64,000 nucleotides of DNA. Source: Anseranas semipalmata (lineage: Eukaryota > Chordata > Aves > Anseriformes > Anseranatidae). The stretch's first letter is position 1, and every line of letters begins with the position of its first letter. The notes beneath the pieces are model-generated. The model did not search any database and was not told the DNA's origin. It saw nothing but the letters and a program-made list of their open reading frames with translations. The stretch covers positions 650,541-714,540 of the forward strand of contig VXAA01001233.1 in NCBI GenBank assembly GCA_013399115.1, read 5' to 3'. The position numbers and the translations under genes were made by a program. This document shows, one piece after another, positions 38,741 through 52,313 of the stretch.

Positions 38741-41700
38741 CTAGTGCCCGCTGACTCCCCAGACCTCCCCCTTGCACACAAACCATGCACAAGAGCCTGG
38801 GCTTTGCAGCTACTGTCGCTAACCCCGACCCCACACTCGCCACGCCTCGCATACCAGTGCCAACCATCTTCTCCGTGACAAGAGCTAGAGCAATGGAGCC
38901 GTGAAGCCACCCTCTGCTCTCCCTCAAGCCCATGAAGATCGGGGCGGCCAGCTGAGGCCACCTCCCGTTCGCCAGGTGGCCATCCGCGCAGACCAAGGAC
39001 GGGCTGCCCTCTGCTCGGGCTCCGCCACCGCCACCCCTGCTGTCCTTGCAGCCTCCAGCACGGAGGTCACGCTGTGTGGCCTCATCCTGCAGGATGCTCG
39101 GCCAGTTTAAATGCTGTGTCCTATCTCACGGCTCCTCCAGACAGGCATCCCACAGTGCCAGGGCATGGGCTTTGGCTCACGGGGTCTCTGCTAAACTTCG
39201 TTCCGGCAAAGAGGGGCCAAAGCCTTTCGGAAACTCCTGGGAGAAACCTTAATGATGGAGAACTAGTGGCAAAAATAACACAAACAGAGCAGGAGAAAGC
39301 CTCTGGGACGAGGAGAGCTCTGACCCTACCGTTCCTCAAAATGACGTACTTTTGTGGGTCACAAGCAGCAGCCAGCAACATGTGAACCCTCCCACAGACC
39401 TACAGCGAAGCACGTGCTGAAATACTTCTCTGCATTGAGACCTTTATCTTTACAAGAAAAACACCATAATCGCAGGATCACACAAACAACTTTTAAGTAA
39501 AGTTACGTGAATTGGGTTTTCTACACAAACAATCACCCTTTTCAGACAAATAATTCCAAGTGGTGGACAAACATTTGAAAAAAATGCCTTTACCTCACAA
39601 CTGGCTTAATAAAGTACAAAGGGTAGCTATTGCCTTTTCACAGAGGCACAAAGCAATTAAACAGCCTCCACAAGGTCACACAAGCCATCCGCAGTAGAGA
39701 TGAGGGCAGATAAAAGACCTTTGGACTCTCATATCTGATCCTTAACCAGAAATCTGTCCCCTTCATCTCTTCTAACAGCCTTAATCTTACTCACTTTTCC
39801 AGACTTTTAATCAGCAACCTTTTATAAACACAGACAGCGGTATTACAGCCCGGCTGGAACGCCTGCCATTGCCAGACCCGCCGAGACACCCATAGTGCTA
39901 GGTATGTGCGTGAGAATACCCGCGTGCTTTCTACGTTTTATTGGAATTTACCACCTGAATGATGGGGGCACCTAAGCAGGATCTACTTAAGAACACGACA
40001 CACTCTGAAAAAAACACATCTCGCTACGGAACGAGGCGTGCTGATGGTGCACATGGCAATCACAATGTGTTCGCTGCTGGTGGGGGATCGGGGATTTTTC
40101 CTAAGCTTCCTTCCATGTCAGGATGCTCTGCAGCGATGCTGTTTCCTCTGAACTGCTTTGCCATTTGCCTGCGGCACCTGCGGGGAGAAAGCATGTTGCT
40201 CCCTCTCTGCACAGATCAATGAATGATGTCATGTGCAAACCTCGGTAACGATTCCTTCATTAAATCGATTTGACAGCAAAGGGTAAAACAAACAGATTGC
40301 ACGCTAGCAATGAGAAAATACCAACTGCTTTGCCGTTAAGCAAACAGAAGTGTTGCTTCTTTGGGGAAAGCATACTGTACGCTTTAAAGAGCTTGTGCAT
40401 GGATGCAGAATGGACTTCAGCTCGGCAACTACAATAGCATATATCAGCAACATGTGCACATGTGCTGGTATTTTCATAATTAATAATCATCTGGGTGCCT
40501 TTTACAAAGGAAGCGAGCACTGATAACCTCACCGTACAGAGGGGAACTGAGGCGCGCAGAAGAGGCAGACGCGCGGCTGCGTGCGGGAGCGGATGCCCAC
40601 CCGACCCGAGGGTTGCTTCCCTTGCAAAACAAGCAAGAGACGAAATCGGGAGCGGGCCTGGGGCTCCCCTCCCTCCGCCCCAACTCTGCCCCCAGGGCTG
40701 TGCGAGACGCGCATGAAGCTGATGAGAAGAGTACTGTAAACGAAATGAAACCCAACCTGAAATTTGTAATAACCACGTACACACGGCGGTACACCTGACC
40801 TTCTCATCAAGTAACAGGGTCTAAAACCATCTGGAAGATCATGTGAGAAAAAGACATCCCGCTGTGGGGAGCTTTCCTGTTTCGCATGCTCTGAAGTAAC
40901 TGCAGAAGTCATCTGAACCAAATTAAGCCTCCCAGAAATTGAATCATTCTTTGATTAATTTTTCGTGTATTCTCTGGTAGAGGGAGCCACAGTTTCTTTC
41001 CAGCTTTCCACTCCTGCGTGCGTGTGGGAATTTCCTTGATTACCACTCAGGAACTTAACTCCCGGCTCCCCTCCGTGCTCCTGACGCCGTGCCGCCTCGG
41101 CCCGGGTATTGGCAGGGCTGGTGCAACCCCTGCAGCCGCAGCGATGGGCCGAGCGCTCGCCCCGGCGCTGGGCTCTGCGGCGAGGACGTGCCCACCAAGC
41201 GGGCACGCGGTGCCGAGGCGGTGGCATCGCCACCGAGCGCGTGACAGCTCCTTTTGGCAGCCCCTCGCACCCGATCCTACCAAAAGCTCTGCAGGCAAAG
41301 CTTGCTTGCCTTCGTTTTTGCGCAGAGGAAGAAAACGTGGCCCTGTTTGTGATGGGATGTGCCAAGCTGGGGAGCCTGAGCACTCCTCCTGGGCCACTGC
41401 GTGTGGCACGGGGTGGCCAGGGCGGCATCCAGCCACGACGTGGTAAATCCTACCTTTCTGGCGTTTTAGGGAAGAAACAACTCTCTTCCTTTTCCAGGAA
41501 AGTTAGGCAGAGAGCTACGCAGATGCACATACAGTTCTTGGCCTTTCCAACCTAAAGCCGGATCCAGTGATAGTCCCATTGTTATTCCTGCTCCTATTCC
41601 TCTTTGGAGCACAGCATCAGAGGTGCTCCTGGTGCTTTACAGACAGAATAAAGACAGGAGGATGTATCTGCTGCTGATGTAAATCCTTTGAAGTCAATGT

Positions 41701-44429
41701 ATACCAGCTGAGGTTCCCTGAGGCCAGGAGTCCTTATTCAAACAGGCTGCCTAAAAAAGTTTTAGTCATTTGCAGGAGCTGAGGGCAATTGTAAGATAAA
41801 AGAGCTGCTAAGATGCTGTGGGGCTCCAGCCTGGAATACCTACGGAGAATGGGGTCCCACCCCGTACTTTGATGGAGGAATCTCGTTGCAGATCTCCAGC
41901 GTGTAAAAATGTTTATAAACTCTGTTCCCGGTGACCCACCCTTCTGACGCAAATATTACATCCCTCGCTCTTCCACTGTGCTTGGAAATCCTTAGAACAA
42001 AGGGATTTGTGGTACAAGGGTAACTTTCGCCTTTGATTTCTACGCAAATGCAGCTGGGCTTAATCCTTCTCGGTTTAATTGCCCCGGTAAATCACTTCAG
42101 CTCTGGAGACACAATTAAACCTCGGTGTGGCTCCATTCGTGTTAGCAGCACTGCTCCTGGGACTGGCGGGACGGCCGGCACCGGGAGCGGGAAGGAGCAG
42201 CTGACACCTACCTGCCCTGTGACGGGACGGGGACGAGAATCAAAGCGGAAATTATTTACACGCGGGAGGGAAATTACTCATGCGTGCACACGACTACCAG
42301 GTCAAGCAGCAAATGTGTAATGCTTTTGTCCGGACCTCTGGTCGCGCTGAGAGAATGGATGCGACACACGTGTGCTACAGCAGATTTAAAAAAAACAACA
42401 GAGCAATCGCATCACCGGCGCTTGGGAAGCTGGAAGAAACATTTTCAAGCACCTCTGCTCCTGGCCTTGGCACTCCTCGTCCCTGCGCGGCGCCGAGGCC
42501 GCGGGCAGGTGGAGCCGCTGGAGCTGCGGGGACAGGGGAGCGCGGGGCCGGAGCGCAGCACCCGGGCAGCCCCCGCGCCGCAGAGCCGCGGATCCCCACC
42601 ACCGAGCGCCTCGTCGCCGCCCAGGAGCGATTTGTGGCTGTCGTGTTTTTCCCTGAACTGCATTTGGAAAGCCTGTTGATTTTGGAGGGCTGAGGTATTT
42701 CTTTTGTCGTTTTCTTAAAGTTTGCAAGCCAAAAGAGTTAAAACTCTTTCATTTATCGGAGGAGTAACCCGATCGTTTGGCTTTGCTTTCCTGATGTTAC
42801 CTCACTTACAAAAAGGATCGCCAAACAAGCTTGCAGCTGTCCTCGTCACCTCCCAATTTCTATCAATTTTCCTCTTCAAGCACTCGCACGAGGGACCATG
42901 GGAAGGCGCATATAACTATAATGTTTAAAGAAAAAAAGGAGCCTAATTTCACATTAACTCAATACTAAAGGAGAAGGTTTTCAGACATATTTCAGTGCCT
43001 GAAGAAAAGTGGAATGGTTGCAGTCAACAAATCGGTCATTAAAAAAATCAAATGCTTTTGCAACTCTTTCTAGTTCTTGTTTCCTAAAACAATATAGTTT
43101 TTAATGTGCTAGAAACTATTTTTAATGAGATACAAAGTACTATTTGTTTTTTGTTTTTTGTTTTCCCTTCAGCTTATTTTTTAAACCAAAAAGTAAACAC
43201 ACGGTTATGAAATCTCCAATTTCACATCAAAGGAGAGTTGATTTATATATGCGTTCAAAGGAAGACTTTAAAGGAGTAACATCATGACCAACTTGTTGGC
43301 TTTGTGTTATTAGAATAATTTAAAAATCCGCAACGTAAATGTTGATAAATAAATAGCATGTTGCCATAAATCAGCATGTGGCTGCTCATGAAAGCAATAA
43401 CAGATATCTGATGTAGACAGCATAATATTCAGATTTTGCCCGTAAAGTTTTGCATTTCATCTGAAAGCAGCAGAACCTCCCTTGGGTGGTATGTATTTAT
43501 GCAACACAGCACTTAAAAAGTGATGAAATGGAACCTGAACCACCAGTGCTATCACCGGTACATTTCCAGCTCATTTCCAGATAAATGAGACTTGAAATAT
43601 GCAAATTGAATTAAAATGCCGGAAAGGAAAAACTCCCCATACGATCCTGCACCAGGCAAGCAGTGTGAATTAGCCCTGCTTAGAAATGATCCCAAATTTC
43701 CTCATTTAAAAGCAGGCTTGGGGCATGTTACTCACTTGCTGGGAACCGGTGAGACGGAAGAAAAACCCCCTCCACGTGATGCTGGGGGACCGGTAAGGTC
43801 GTAGAGAAACCACCCCGCTTATTTTCCTGAAAATGAATTTGTCATGTGTTTATAAGGTGTGCCCGCCCGAGTTTTTGTTGGCACGCTGAGGAATGCATGC
43901 CATGCCCTGCAGGGCCAAATCTGCTCGCAGTCTCCTCCACCAGGGCAGTCCCGCAGCATCTCCTGCCGATGAATCCAAGTCTCGACGTACCCAGGGCTCT
44001 CAGTACCACACTGGTTGGTACCAACCAGCCCTTGTTTGCGATTAATGTTTGTTTTGATTGACACAAAGCACCGGCGCTGACAGAGATTGAAATTTCACGT
44101 TGCGTGGTGTGGCAAAGCACGCGCTGCGTGTCCCGGGGGCAGAACACGGCAGGGAGGTACGGCCCAATCTGCAGCTCCAGCTCAGGCTCCGGTTTTCTTT
44201 GGAAGCTCGGGACGGTTTCTGCTTCATCAGAAATGCTCTCATACCGAACAATGGGTCTCTTTAAGCCAATTAAGACATGCAACTGTATCCTGAGCCTACA
44301 CGCCGGCTTATTATATTTCGTATTAATTTCCTCACCAGTGAGTACCCGCAAAATGCCTGGCACCAAAACCCTTTCCCTGCAGAACAGCACGGGGCAAGAG
44401 CTCTCAGCAAGCCGGCAGCTCAGCCGCGG

Positions 44430-44443
44430 CCCCCAGGGGGCCG
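44430..44443. promoter_or_regulatory. CTCF-like motif
   Basis: CCCCCAGGGGGCCG matches the CTCF core CCASYAGRKGGCRS at 12 of 14 positions, including the AGGGGGC centre. It is a motif match only and could occur by chance in GC-rich DNA. Confidence 0.25.
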
Positions 44444-47219
44444 GGGGACCCCGCAGCGCAGGACGCACCGCGCTGCCAGGGAGTCACGGGCAAGGGGCAG
44501 GTCCCGAGCTCACCCACTTTCCCAGAGCCACCGCGTGCAGCATGCTGAGCCTTAGCACCAGTTTTTCATTCCTGCTCTGTTTTCATTCTTCAGCCTAACA
44601 AGAGGCCAGTCAATAAAACCAGGAACAAGCAAAATCACTTGTTCTGCAAAATCGTTTTTACAGAGTTTTACCAGCTGAAAAAATGTTTGTTGTGTGTTAA
44701 CTGCCCAAGAAAATTGAGGAAGCAAGAGCCGATGAGCACCAGCCTGAGCTGAAGGCTAGGGGCAAGGAAGCAACAGCAAAATTAAAAACTGCAGCAGTTT
44801 GTTTGTTGACATAAGAACTCGATTAAAGAAAGACCTGCTGCAGCTGACAACATCTGTGGCCGTGAGAGCAGATAATGCTCCAGAAGGCTGCAGATCTCAG
44901 ACCAAAATCTTTTGTCAGTCCCACCCATGCAAACCACACTGATGAAGCCTCAAGTGCCAGAGGAAGCCAAACAACTTCGTAAAAAGAGCCCACAAACCAG
45001 AGCACCTCCCCAGCTTCTCCGCCCGTGCCAGGGAGGCAGCAGAGCAGGCAGCGCGGCCCGGCGCCGGCCCGCCGTCACCCGAAGGAGCGCCAGGAGCGAG
45101 AGACCTGGGGGGTCTCGGTGCCCCCCCGTGCCCGGGGCTGCTGCGGGGGCATCCTGCGTCCTGCCCGCAGCCCGGCGGGGCGAACCACAGCGCGAGGCTG
45201 CACGAGCGGGTGCAGCCGCCCGGATTGTATGCCCGGTCTGCAACAACACAGAGAGGGAAGCGCGTTTACCACTTCACGGGAGCAGTGCAGTTAAAAATGG
45301 GATCTTGTGAATCGCATGAAGCAGCAGTTTAAATTTAATTTAAATTTGAGTCGGGCTCTGCAGTCATCACTTAGGCAAATCCAGCAGGGGTTTTACCCGA
45401 GTAGGAGAACAGGCTTTGGAAAATTCAAATAACTTGGTGCCCTGGAATGACTTTTCAAAGAGCTCATAGGGATGCAAAACTCTGGCAACTTTTAATGGAC
45501 AGAAGTCTGCTTCAGAAAACGCAGGATAAAGAGGTCTGTAGGACCACGTAAAAGGTGTATGTCACCCCACAATACAGTATCCCCCCGAAAAAGTGGCAGT
45601 TGGTGCCAAAATGAAAACGAGCCCAATGCAAGCATCAAAACCATATGAAATGCACTAATTAATGTAAATATATTCAGATGAAAAATCCTTCTCACATAGA
45701 GATAGGCAAATGATTTGCAGAGTAATTTTTATGTAGCGTTTGCCCAGCTGTGCTAAAATAGCAGCAAGGTGAGGCGCTTCTCATTTGTTTGCTTTAAACA
45801 CAGAGCAAAGACTTTAATCAGAGAAATCTCTCCCTCTAAGAGCTCTGACAGATGAGCTTTCAAACCAATACTTCTCCACAACATGTTTTGGCTTTGATAA
45901 CACAACATCTTTCAATTAAGTTTCACTTAGGGAAAATATTTTGATCGCCAGTAGCCTCCCTGAGAGCAGTTGCTCTGCACCTGGGTAAAAAACAAGGAGT
46001 TTGGAGTCAGGCTGTGGCAATTGGCCTGGTCCACAACATCAGGGTCAGGATTAGGACTGCTCCGAGGATTAAATCCTGCTTTGAGACCCTTCACAGCCCG
46101 CCTCCATCCTCAGCAGTGCTTCTCCTCCGAGATTTCATGCATCTCCGGTATCCTTGCTTCACTTCCAGAGAGGTCACTGCTCCGAACAGTTAGTCACCCT
46201 CGCGTCCTGCCCTCAAATCATGATTCATTTTGAACCTGCCTTTGAGCTATTATTTATTTAAGCCCCACCCTAATGTGTTATAACGTAAAAGTCTGAGAAT
46301 GCAGAACTTTACAGCCATCACATCCAAATACAAGCAGAAAATGTTAAAGGACGAGCTAGGAAGTCCTGGGCACCGTCGTGTCCTGAAGGATGGCAGCTCC
46401 CCAGAAGGGCTCCTGGGAAGATGGATTTGGACCGAAGTTCAGAGCCCCCAATCTGCCTCTGTGCTGTGGCTATCTAGCTGTGCACCAGCAGCACGCGTGC
46501 TGCGTGGTCGTGGGGTCGCCCTCTTACGGGCTTTTCCAACCCGTCTGCTGCACCAGCCCGATGGGATGAGAAAGCATCCGCCACTGGAAATGAAGTCTTT
46601 TTGCTCCAGGAGGGCATCTGGGACGGTGGCCCCGGCTCCTAACGCTGTGCTGGCACTTCACAAAGACAGCGGTGCAGCTTTCTAACATGTCACTGTTTCT
46701 GATACCTGAATCAGCTTAACTAAGGTATCTGGAAACGGACAGCCCGCGGGGCTAGCAAGACAAAAATAAGATTGTCAAATAAGCCTCTGCATGGCCCACT
46801 GTTCCTCCCCACTGCTGTGACATGTTTCATATAACCAGAACGATTTATTGCAGAGGCCGGAGAGAAAGGGGGAGGAATAGGGCAGATAGAGACACAGCTG
46901 ACCCGAAAGCACATTTATGAGAGCGATGAGAACCGATGCATGTGGCAGGAGTCAGAGCCTCAAACACCCCTGAGCTTCTCGGGGGCTCCCAGGCCAGGGC
47001 CGGTCCCCCCCCACCCAGCAGCCTTCACCGCAACCTCACGTCTCCCCCTGCCAAGCGCTCCCGTTAAAAAATCGGGCCCCACGCCACGCGTGGCACTGCC
47101 CTAAGAAACACAGCGCCCGGTCCTCTAGAGCACGGGCATCTTCAACACCAAGGAACGCCACCCCGTGAAGAAAAAACCGCGCGACTGCTGCAACCTCAGC
47201 CACCAACAGCTCCTACCAC

Positions 47220-47480
47220 ACTTTTCGCCAAGCGCAACGACGCTCTCGTGCCCTGCAGCTGTAGGACGAGGAAACGGTTAACAGCACCGGAGCACGCCGA
47301 CGTCAGGCCCGACACCACGGGCAGCTCGCGGTGCCCGGGGATGCTGAGGAGCGGCCGGCCCGCGCGCGAGCCCTCCCGACCGCTCGGCCGCGCATCGCTG
47401 CTTCCGCAACGCCAGTCCCCGGGCCAGGGGAATACCGGCACGCTGCTCGGGAACCGCGTGCGGAGCTGGGTGATTCATCC
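47220..47480. promoter_or_regulatory. CpG-rich patch in the PDE4B intron with CRE-like octamer
   Basis: One of the densest CpG patches in the intron, with many CGCG and GCCG steps. At 47298-47305 it holds CGACGTCA (TGACGTCG on the other strand), the same CRE variant as the patch at 38 kb. No exon or start codon context is recognised. Confidence 0.4.
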
Positions 47481-50400
47481 CAGCTTGTAAAAACAGGAGA
47501 CGTGGAAGTCTCTTTGTCTTGCTGGCTGCTGCACAACCGAACAAGCTTCTCTTTGTGAGACGCTCGGCTATTTTAAAGGATATTAAACAAAGGAAGTTAC
47601 AGCAAAGCAACCGAAAGACTAAACAGCTTGGCACCGCTTAAGGGAAACAGCACGTACAAAGCGGACAAGATTCAGAGCCGACACTCGCCGAAACGAGGCG
47701 CGCGAATGTGGAAGCTGTGCAGCCCGGCACATACCCTGCTGGCGCCCGGCCCCGCGCTCTGCTAAACCTCCACCGAGACCCGCGCGAGTTTACATTAGTG
47801 GCCAGATGTTTATTTAGCCACTGTCCCCTGAAAGCGAGGCGCGGCCCTGCTCCTCTTTTCTGACCGAAACGCCCGTTGAAAGACAAGCGAACTGGAATCA
47901 CTTCTGTTTATCTCAGTGGCTTCTGGCTCACGAGCGACAAAGGCAGGAGCGCGCAGAGCCATCGCGCTGCGGCCCCGGGAGCTGCTGGCTGCAAACCTCG
48001 CTTGGTGGCAGGGCTGGGGCCGGGTCGTTCAGCACTCGGTCGTAATGGAGACTTCTCTAAGAGCCAGCCTTTCTGCATCGAAATAAGAGACTCGAACGAT
48101 TTACTCTGCGTGTTGCAGCTGCACTGGCAGTCCTGGCAGGGAAGGGTCCCCCAGGGAACAGACCGAGGAGAGAAACAGGTTTCCAAAGTTGTGAGAGCGC
48201 AAGGAAGACACCCTGGTGACAACACATCTGTCTACGCAGAATTAGAATATTCCCACAGACCACAAATTAGGTTATCTGTCCATTTACTTACTGGATGGAC
48301 GGCAAACAGCTCCAGATAAGACCAGTCTACCTTAAGGATGTGGCAAGGTGCTGCTCAGGTCCAGATATATCCATGTCACATGTGATCCGGGCTACGTTCT
48401 GCACAGACAGGCAGGTGGCTCTTGAGAAATAACACACTGCAATAATACACCCCTAATTTCTGTGATATTGAGGCCCCGAAAAACTTGGGAGCTGCCAAGA
48501 CCCGTGTTTCAGCTGGGAAAATACCTGTGCCTTTTCATTATTTGACGGTTGGAGGCACTGAGCACGTCCTTCCCCAGATCCGAACGCTATATTAGGCAAT
48601 AGAGACGCGAGGGTCCTGAGCTTCCGCCTCCAGGACGAACGAGGCTGCGGACAGCTGCCTGATGCCAAATGCAGCATCACGGCGTGGCCACCAAGAGAGA
48701 AAACACCCCTCTTTATCAGGGGGCCTGTGACTCACAGATCCTTCTGAGACACTGCAGTTGCCTGGGCTGGATGCTGGACAGGGTAATAAATACAGAAAAA
48801 AAAAGGAATATCCGTGTTACAGTAATGTAAATACGTGTGGTCTGCTTCCACAAGCAGCACGGGGCGCCTACCGAGCCCTAAAGGTCATTTTGTTTCACTG
48901 CAAAGCTGCACTGGCATACCCTGCTCACAGCCAAAGACCAGTATGACATTAGGAAAGGAAATTCCCTTCATGTTGCTTGCATTCCCCGCAAGCAGGTACT
49001 TTTCCAGGTAGATTTTTTCTCTGATTTGGAAAGTTAAGTGCTCTAACGACCGCCAAACAGAAAAGACGGATAGGATGTAGGTGTCCCGTTTGTCCACAGC
49101 ACCAAATCGCTGCGGCAGGCACAGGGCAGTCAGCTGTTCTTCAGCGGGTAACGAACGCATCAGGAACCACGGACTCCGATGACACGGGGGAACAACTCCT
49201 GCTTTTGCCAATTTTACGTCCAATCCCCGCTCACACCGTAGGGTCCTGTCGTGCAAGCGGCAGCGCTCCCTCGGCTCACACTGATGTCAATGCAATCAGG
49301 CTCGTTAGCTCACAGTAAGATTAGCTGCTCATTTCCTCACTTCTCCTGTAATTAACTCACATCTTAAAAAAGTATACGCACATGCTTTAACTGATGTTTT
49401 CCGAAAACCATCAGTTTATAGCCAGGATGCTGTCCTGCACGGTGTTTCCCCCCAGAAATTCCTTTTTGGTGCAGGACTTCTGAGAATCGCCCTGCAAACA
49501 CGTATGTGGAGATCCTCCCTCTCCGTCTGCTGTTGTTGCAACTCTGGGTTTTCTAAACTACGTCTGTCAGGAAGGAGACAGGAAATTCGAGTCACACTTG
49601 CAACAGCTGTGCCATGCCTACTATCAGTCTCAAATGACGTAGTTTGGCTTGAGTGGCGCGGGGCCAGGAACTCGGCAATAGCAGAGGTCAGGAAGATAGG
49701 TCACTGTTTATACTGCTCCTGCACTTGGGAGCATGCTGCGTCTATTTGCTTTCTTCCTATCTATACTGTTTCTCTTTCCGTTTTTCTTTAATAACGTGGA
49801 GCCTAGGCATCCTGTTTTCAAAACATCTGACTGTTTTGTTATTTACCAGTGACAAGTTTAAATGCCTTTGACCGGAGCAGACAGTTGATTTGGATAGTTC
49901 GTGAGATGAACTAAGGCACGTTGCAGCTTCTAAGGCGCCTGCAGCCAACCCAACAGCTTGTTCACTACAGGGGCTGTGTGTGTGCCACCAAAGCCCCAGA
50001 GCCGCAAGCCCCAAACTGCTTTGTGTCAATATTTATTGCTGATGAGGAAAGTGGGATGTGAGGCTATTTTATGCTTTTCTTTCCTAGTCAAAAACAATAC
50101 TGGAAGTTGACCAAAAAGTGTGGACATTTCAAAAACTGATTATGAAAGAACAAAGTTTGGGGAACGTTTTTGCTCGACCCAGCTGTAAGACATTTCCACA
50201 CAGAGGGACCACAGCTTTTAATTACTACAATAAGCAATTTAGTCTTTCACCTTCACGACTCCAGATGTGGCCCTCAGCACAGAAGAAATCTCCCTAAACG
50301 AAGGGCATCCATCGATGCCCACATTTGAGGTGCATCTTTCTCTGCAGCCTAAACCCTTCCCAACTTTCAGCCTGGTATCTCTCACATAAACTCAGAAAAA

Positions 50401-50754
50401 AAATAGTATTCCTCACTTGAAAGCTCAATCTATAAAACTTTTATTGCTTCCTTTGCCCCTGCACGTCGCAGTAATGCTACCAAAGGGAGGAAGCTGAAAT
50501 AACACGGGATTTGTTTGCTCAACTTTTCCATAAAATCAGTTTATGATTCAGCATTTCTGATTTCATTAATTTCCAATTAGGAAAAAAAAATAGCGTTGGG
50601 TTTGTGCAGTACAGCTCAGCACTGGGCTCAACCACAGCAGCGGGTTGCAGGCGTGGATGTAGCGGACACAGCTCTCACACCAAAGACGGAGCACGCTCAT
50701 GCTTGCGACTATGTGATCTGCTCCATCAGGCAGCCCGTGGGCGTCAGCAGCGGA

Positions 50755-51396
50755 GGAAAACGCCCGGGTGCAGAAACCGTGCTGGCGAGGGGACGGGGAG
50801 CCGGTGGATGCCCCCCGAGCTCCGGCCCGGTGCTGCCTGGGCAGGGAGCGCCTCGCACCCACCAGCAGCAGCGCTGGCGGATCAAGGGCTCGCTTCTGGA
50901 GATCCCTTGGCAAAATGCAGCTGCAAGTGTTTGGCTCGGAAGGATGGAGGCTGGGGAGCGTGGCTCCGGGCACTGGAGGGGGAGGCGAGGAAAACGAACT
51001 TCAAAAAGTAGCGTCAGGAAGGGCGTTCAGACCGCGCGTTTTGTTTTCTTTCCTCTGTGCTGCCTCTCGGCGCACTCCCGGGACTACCGCTGTCCCTTCT
51101 GCCTGCCTGCCTTCCACTGCAGCGCACTTCTCCTCCTTGATCTTACTTCGCTCTGTCATCCCGGGACACTTCACTTTAGCATCCCAGTCCTTGCGGAAAG
51201 CCCCAAGCTCCCCTTCGGCTCGCGGCGCGCCAAGAGCTGAGCAAGGCGCAGGGGAGCGGCGCGACGCTGCCCCGAAGCCCACCACCCACGCACGGCCTTT
51301 GGCTTCGCACCCTCACCACGTGCCGGCAAGCGGTGCCGGGCCAGCCCGCCGCGCTACCAACAAAACCAAGCGCTCGCTGAAAGAGAAAAGCAGCGG
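50755..51396. promoter_or_regulatory. CpG-rich patch abutting the large gap
   Basis: GC-rich sequence with frequent CpG running into the 761-N gap. A 565-codon frame crosses the patch and the gap, but it is open only because N is read as X. No recognised protein content. Confidence 0.35.
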
Positions 51397-52157
51397 NNNN
51401 NNNNNNNNNNNNNNNNNNNNNNNNNNNNNNNNNNNNNNNNNNNNNNNNNNNNNNNNNNNNNNNNNNNNNNNNNNNNNNNNNNNNNNNNNNNNNNNNNNNN
51501 NNNNNNNNNNNNNNNNNNNNNNNNNNNNNNNNNNNNNNNNNNNNNNNNNNNNNNNNNNNNNNNNNNNNNNNNNNNNNNNNNNNNNNNNNNNNNNNNNNNN
51601 NNNNNNNNNNNNNNNNNNNNNNNNNNNNNNNNNNNNNNNNNNNNNNNNNNNNNNNNNNNNNNNNNNNNNNNNNNNNNNNNNNNNNNNNNNNNNNNNNNNN
51701 NNNNNNNNNNNNNNNNNNNNNNNNNNNNNNNNNNNNNNNNNNNNNNNNNNNNNNNNNNNNNNNNNNNNNNNNNNNNNNNNNNNNNNNNNNNNNNNNNNNN
51801 NNNNNNNNNNNNNNNNNNNNNNNNNNNNNNNNNNNNNNNNNNNNNNNNNNNNNNNNNNNNNNNNNNNNNNNNNNNNNNNNNNNNNNNNNNNNNNNNNNNN
51901 NNNNNNNNNNNNNNNNNNNNNNNNNNNNNNNNNNNNNNNNNNNNNNNNNNNNNNNNNNNNNNNNNNNNNNNNNNNNNNNNNNNNNNNNNNNNNNNNNNNN
52001 NNNNNNNNNNNNNNNNNNNNNNNNNNNNNNNNNNNNNNNNNNNNNNNNNNNNNNNNNNNNNNNNNNNNNNNNNNNNNNNNNNNNNNNNNNNNNNNNNNNN
52101 NNNNNNNNNNNNNNNNNNNNNNNNNNNNNNNNNNNNNNNNNNNNNNNNNNNNNNNNN
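51397..52157. other. Assembly gap (761 N)
   Basis: An unbroken N run. The sequence on its right edge is a 23-bp tandem repeat, so the gap probably hides more of that array; the left edge is CpG-rich. An exon inside the gap cannot be excluded. Confidence 0.99.
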
Positions 52158-52313
52158 GCTGCTGCCCTGCTTCATGGGGTGCTGCTGCCCCGCTTTATGG
52201 GGTCCTGCTGCCCTGCTTCGTGGGGTGCTGCTGCCCCACTTTGTGTGGTGCTGCTGCCTCGTTTTGTGGGGTCCTGCTGCCCCACTTCGTGTGGTGCTGC
52301 TGCCCAACCCCAC
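52158..52313. repeat. 23-bp minisatellite next to the gap
   Basis: Six to seven head-to-tail units with consensus TGCTGCTGCCCCRCTTYGTGGGG. Unit starts fall at 52180, 52203, 52226, 52249, 52272 and 52295, an exact 23-base period. The first visible unit is cut by the gap and the last decays into C-rich sequence. Because 23 is not a multiple of three, each frame cycles through three different peptides. Confidence 0.93.

Larger units (their letters stand above)
38741..51396 (-). other. PDE4B: Large PDE4B intron, part 1
   Basis: No coding exon was found. The UCR1 exons, the LEELDWCLDQ exon of UCR2 and the PDE4B2 start exon (MKEHGG...) were searched for by eye on the minus strand without success. 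The intron alternates AT-rich stretches with CpG-rich patches at about 40545-40700, 41045-41290, 42130-42620, 45010-45240, 47220-47480, 47680-47960 and 50755-51396. The AT-rich, repeat-poor segment at about 42940-43620 is a candidate conserved non-coding element. A CTCF-like motif lies at 44430-44443 and an AT-rich hairpin near 45328-45346. Confidence 0.6.

Noticed and set aside
37833..38744. 303-codon plus-strand ORF in the CpG patch
   Set aside because: GC-driven open frame overlapping several opposite-strand frames, with no recognisable protein.
48885..49256. 123-codon minus-strand ORF in mixed-composition DNA
   Set aside because: Composition looks more protein-like than most shadows, but I recognise no family and see no flanking splice sites.
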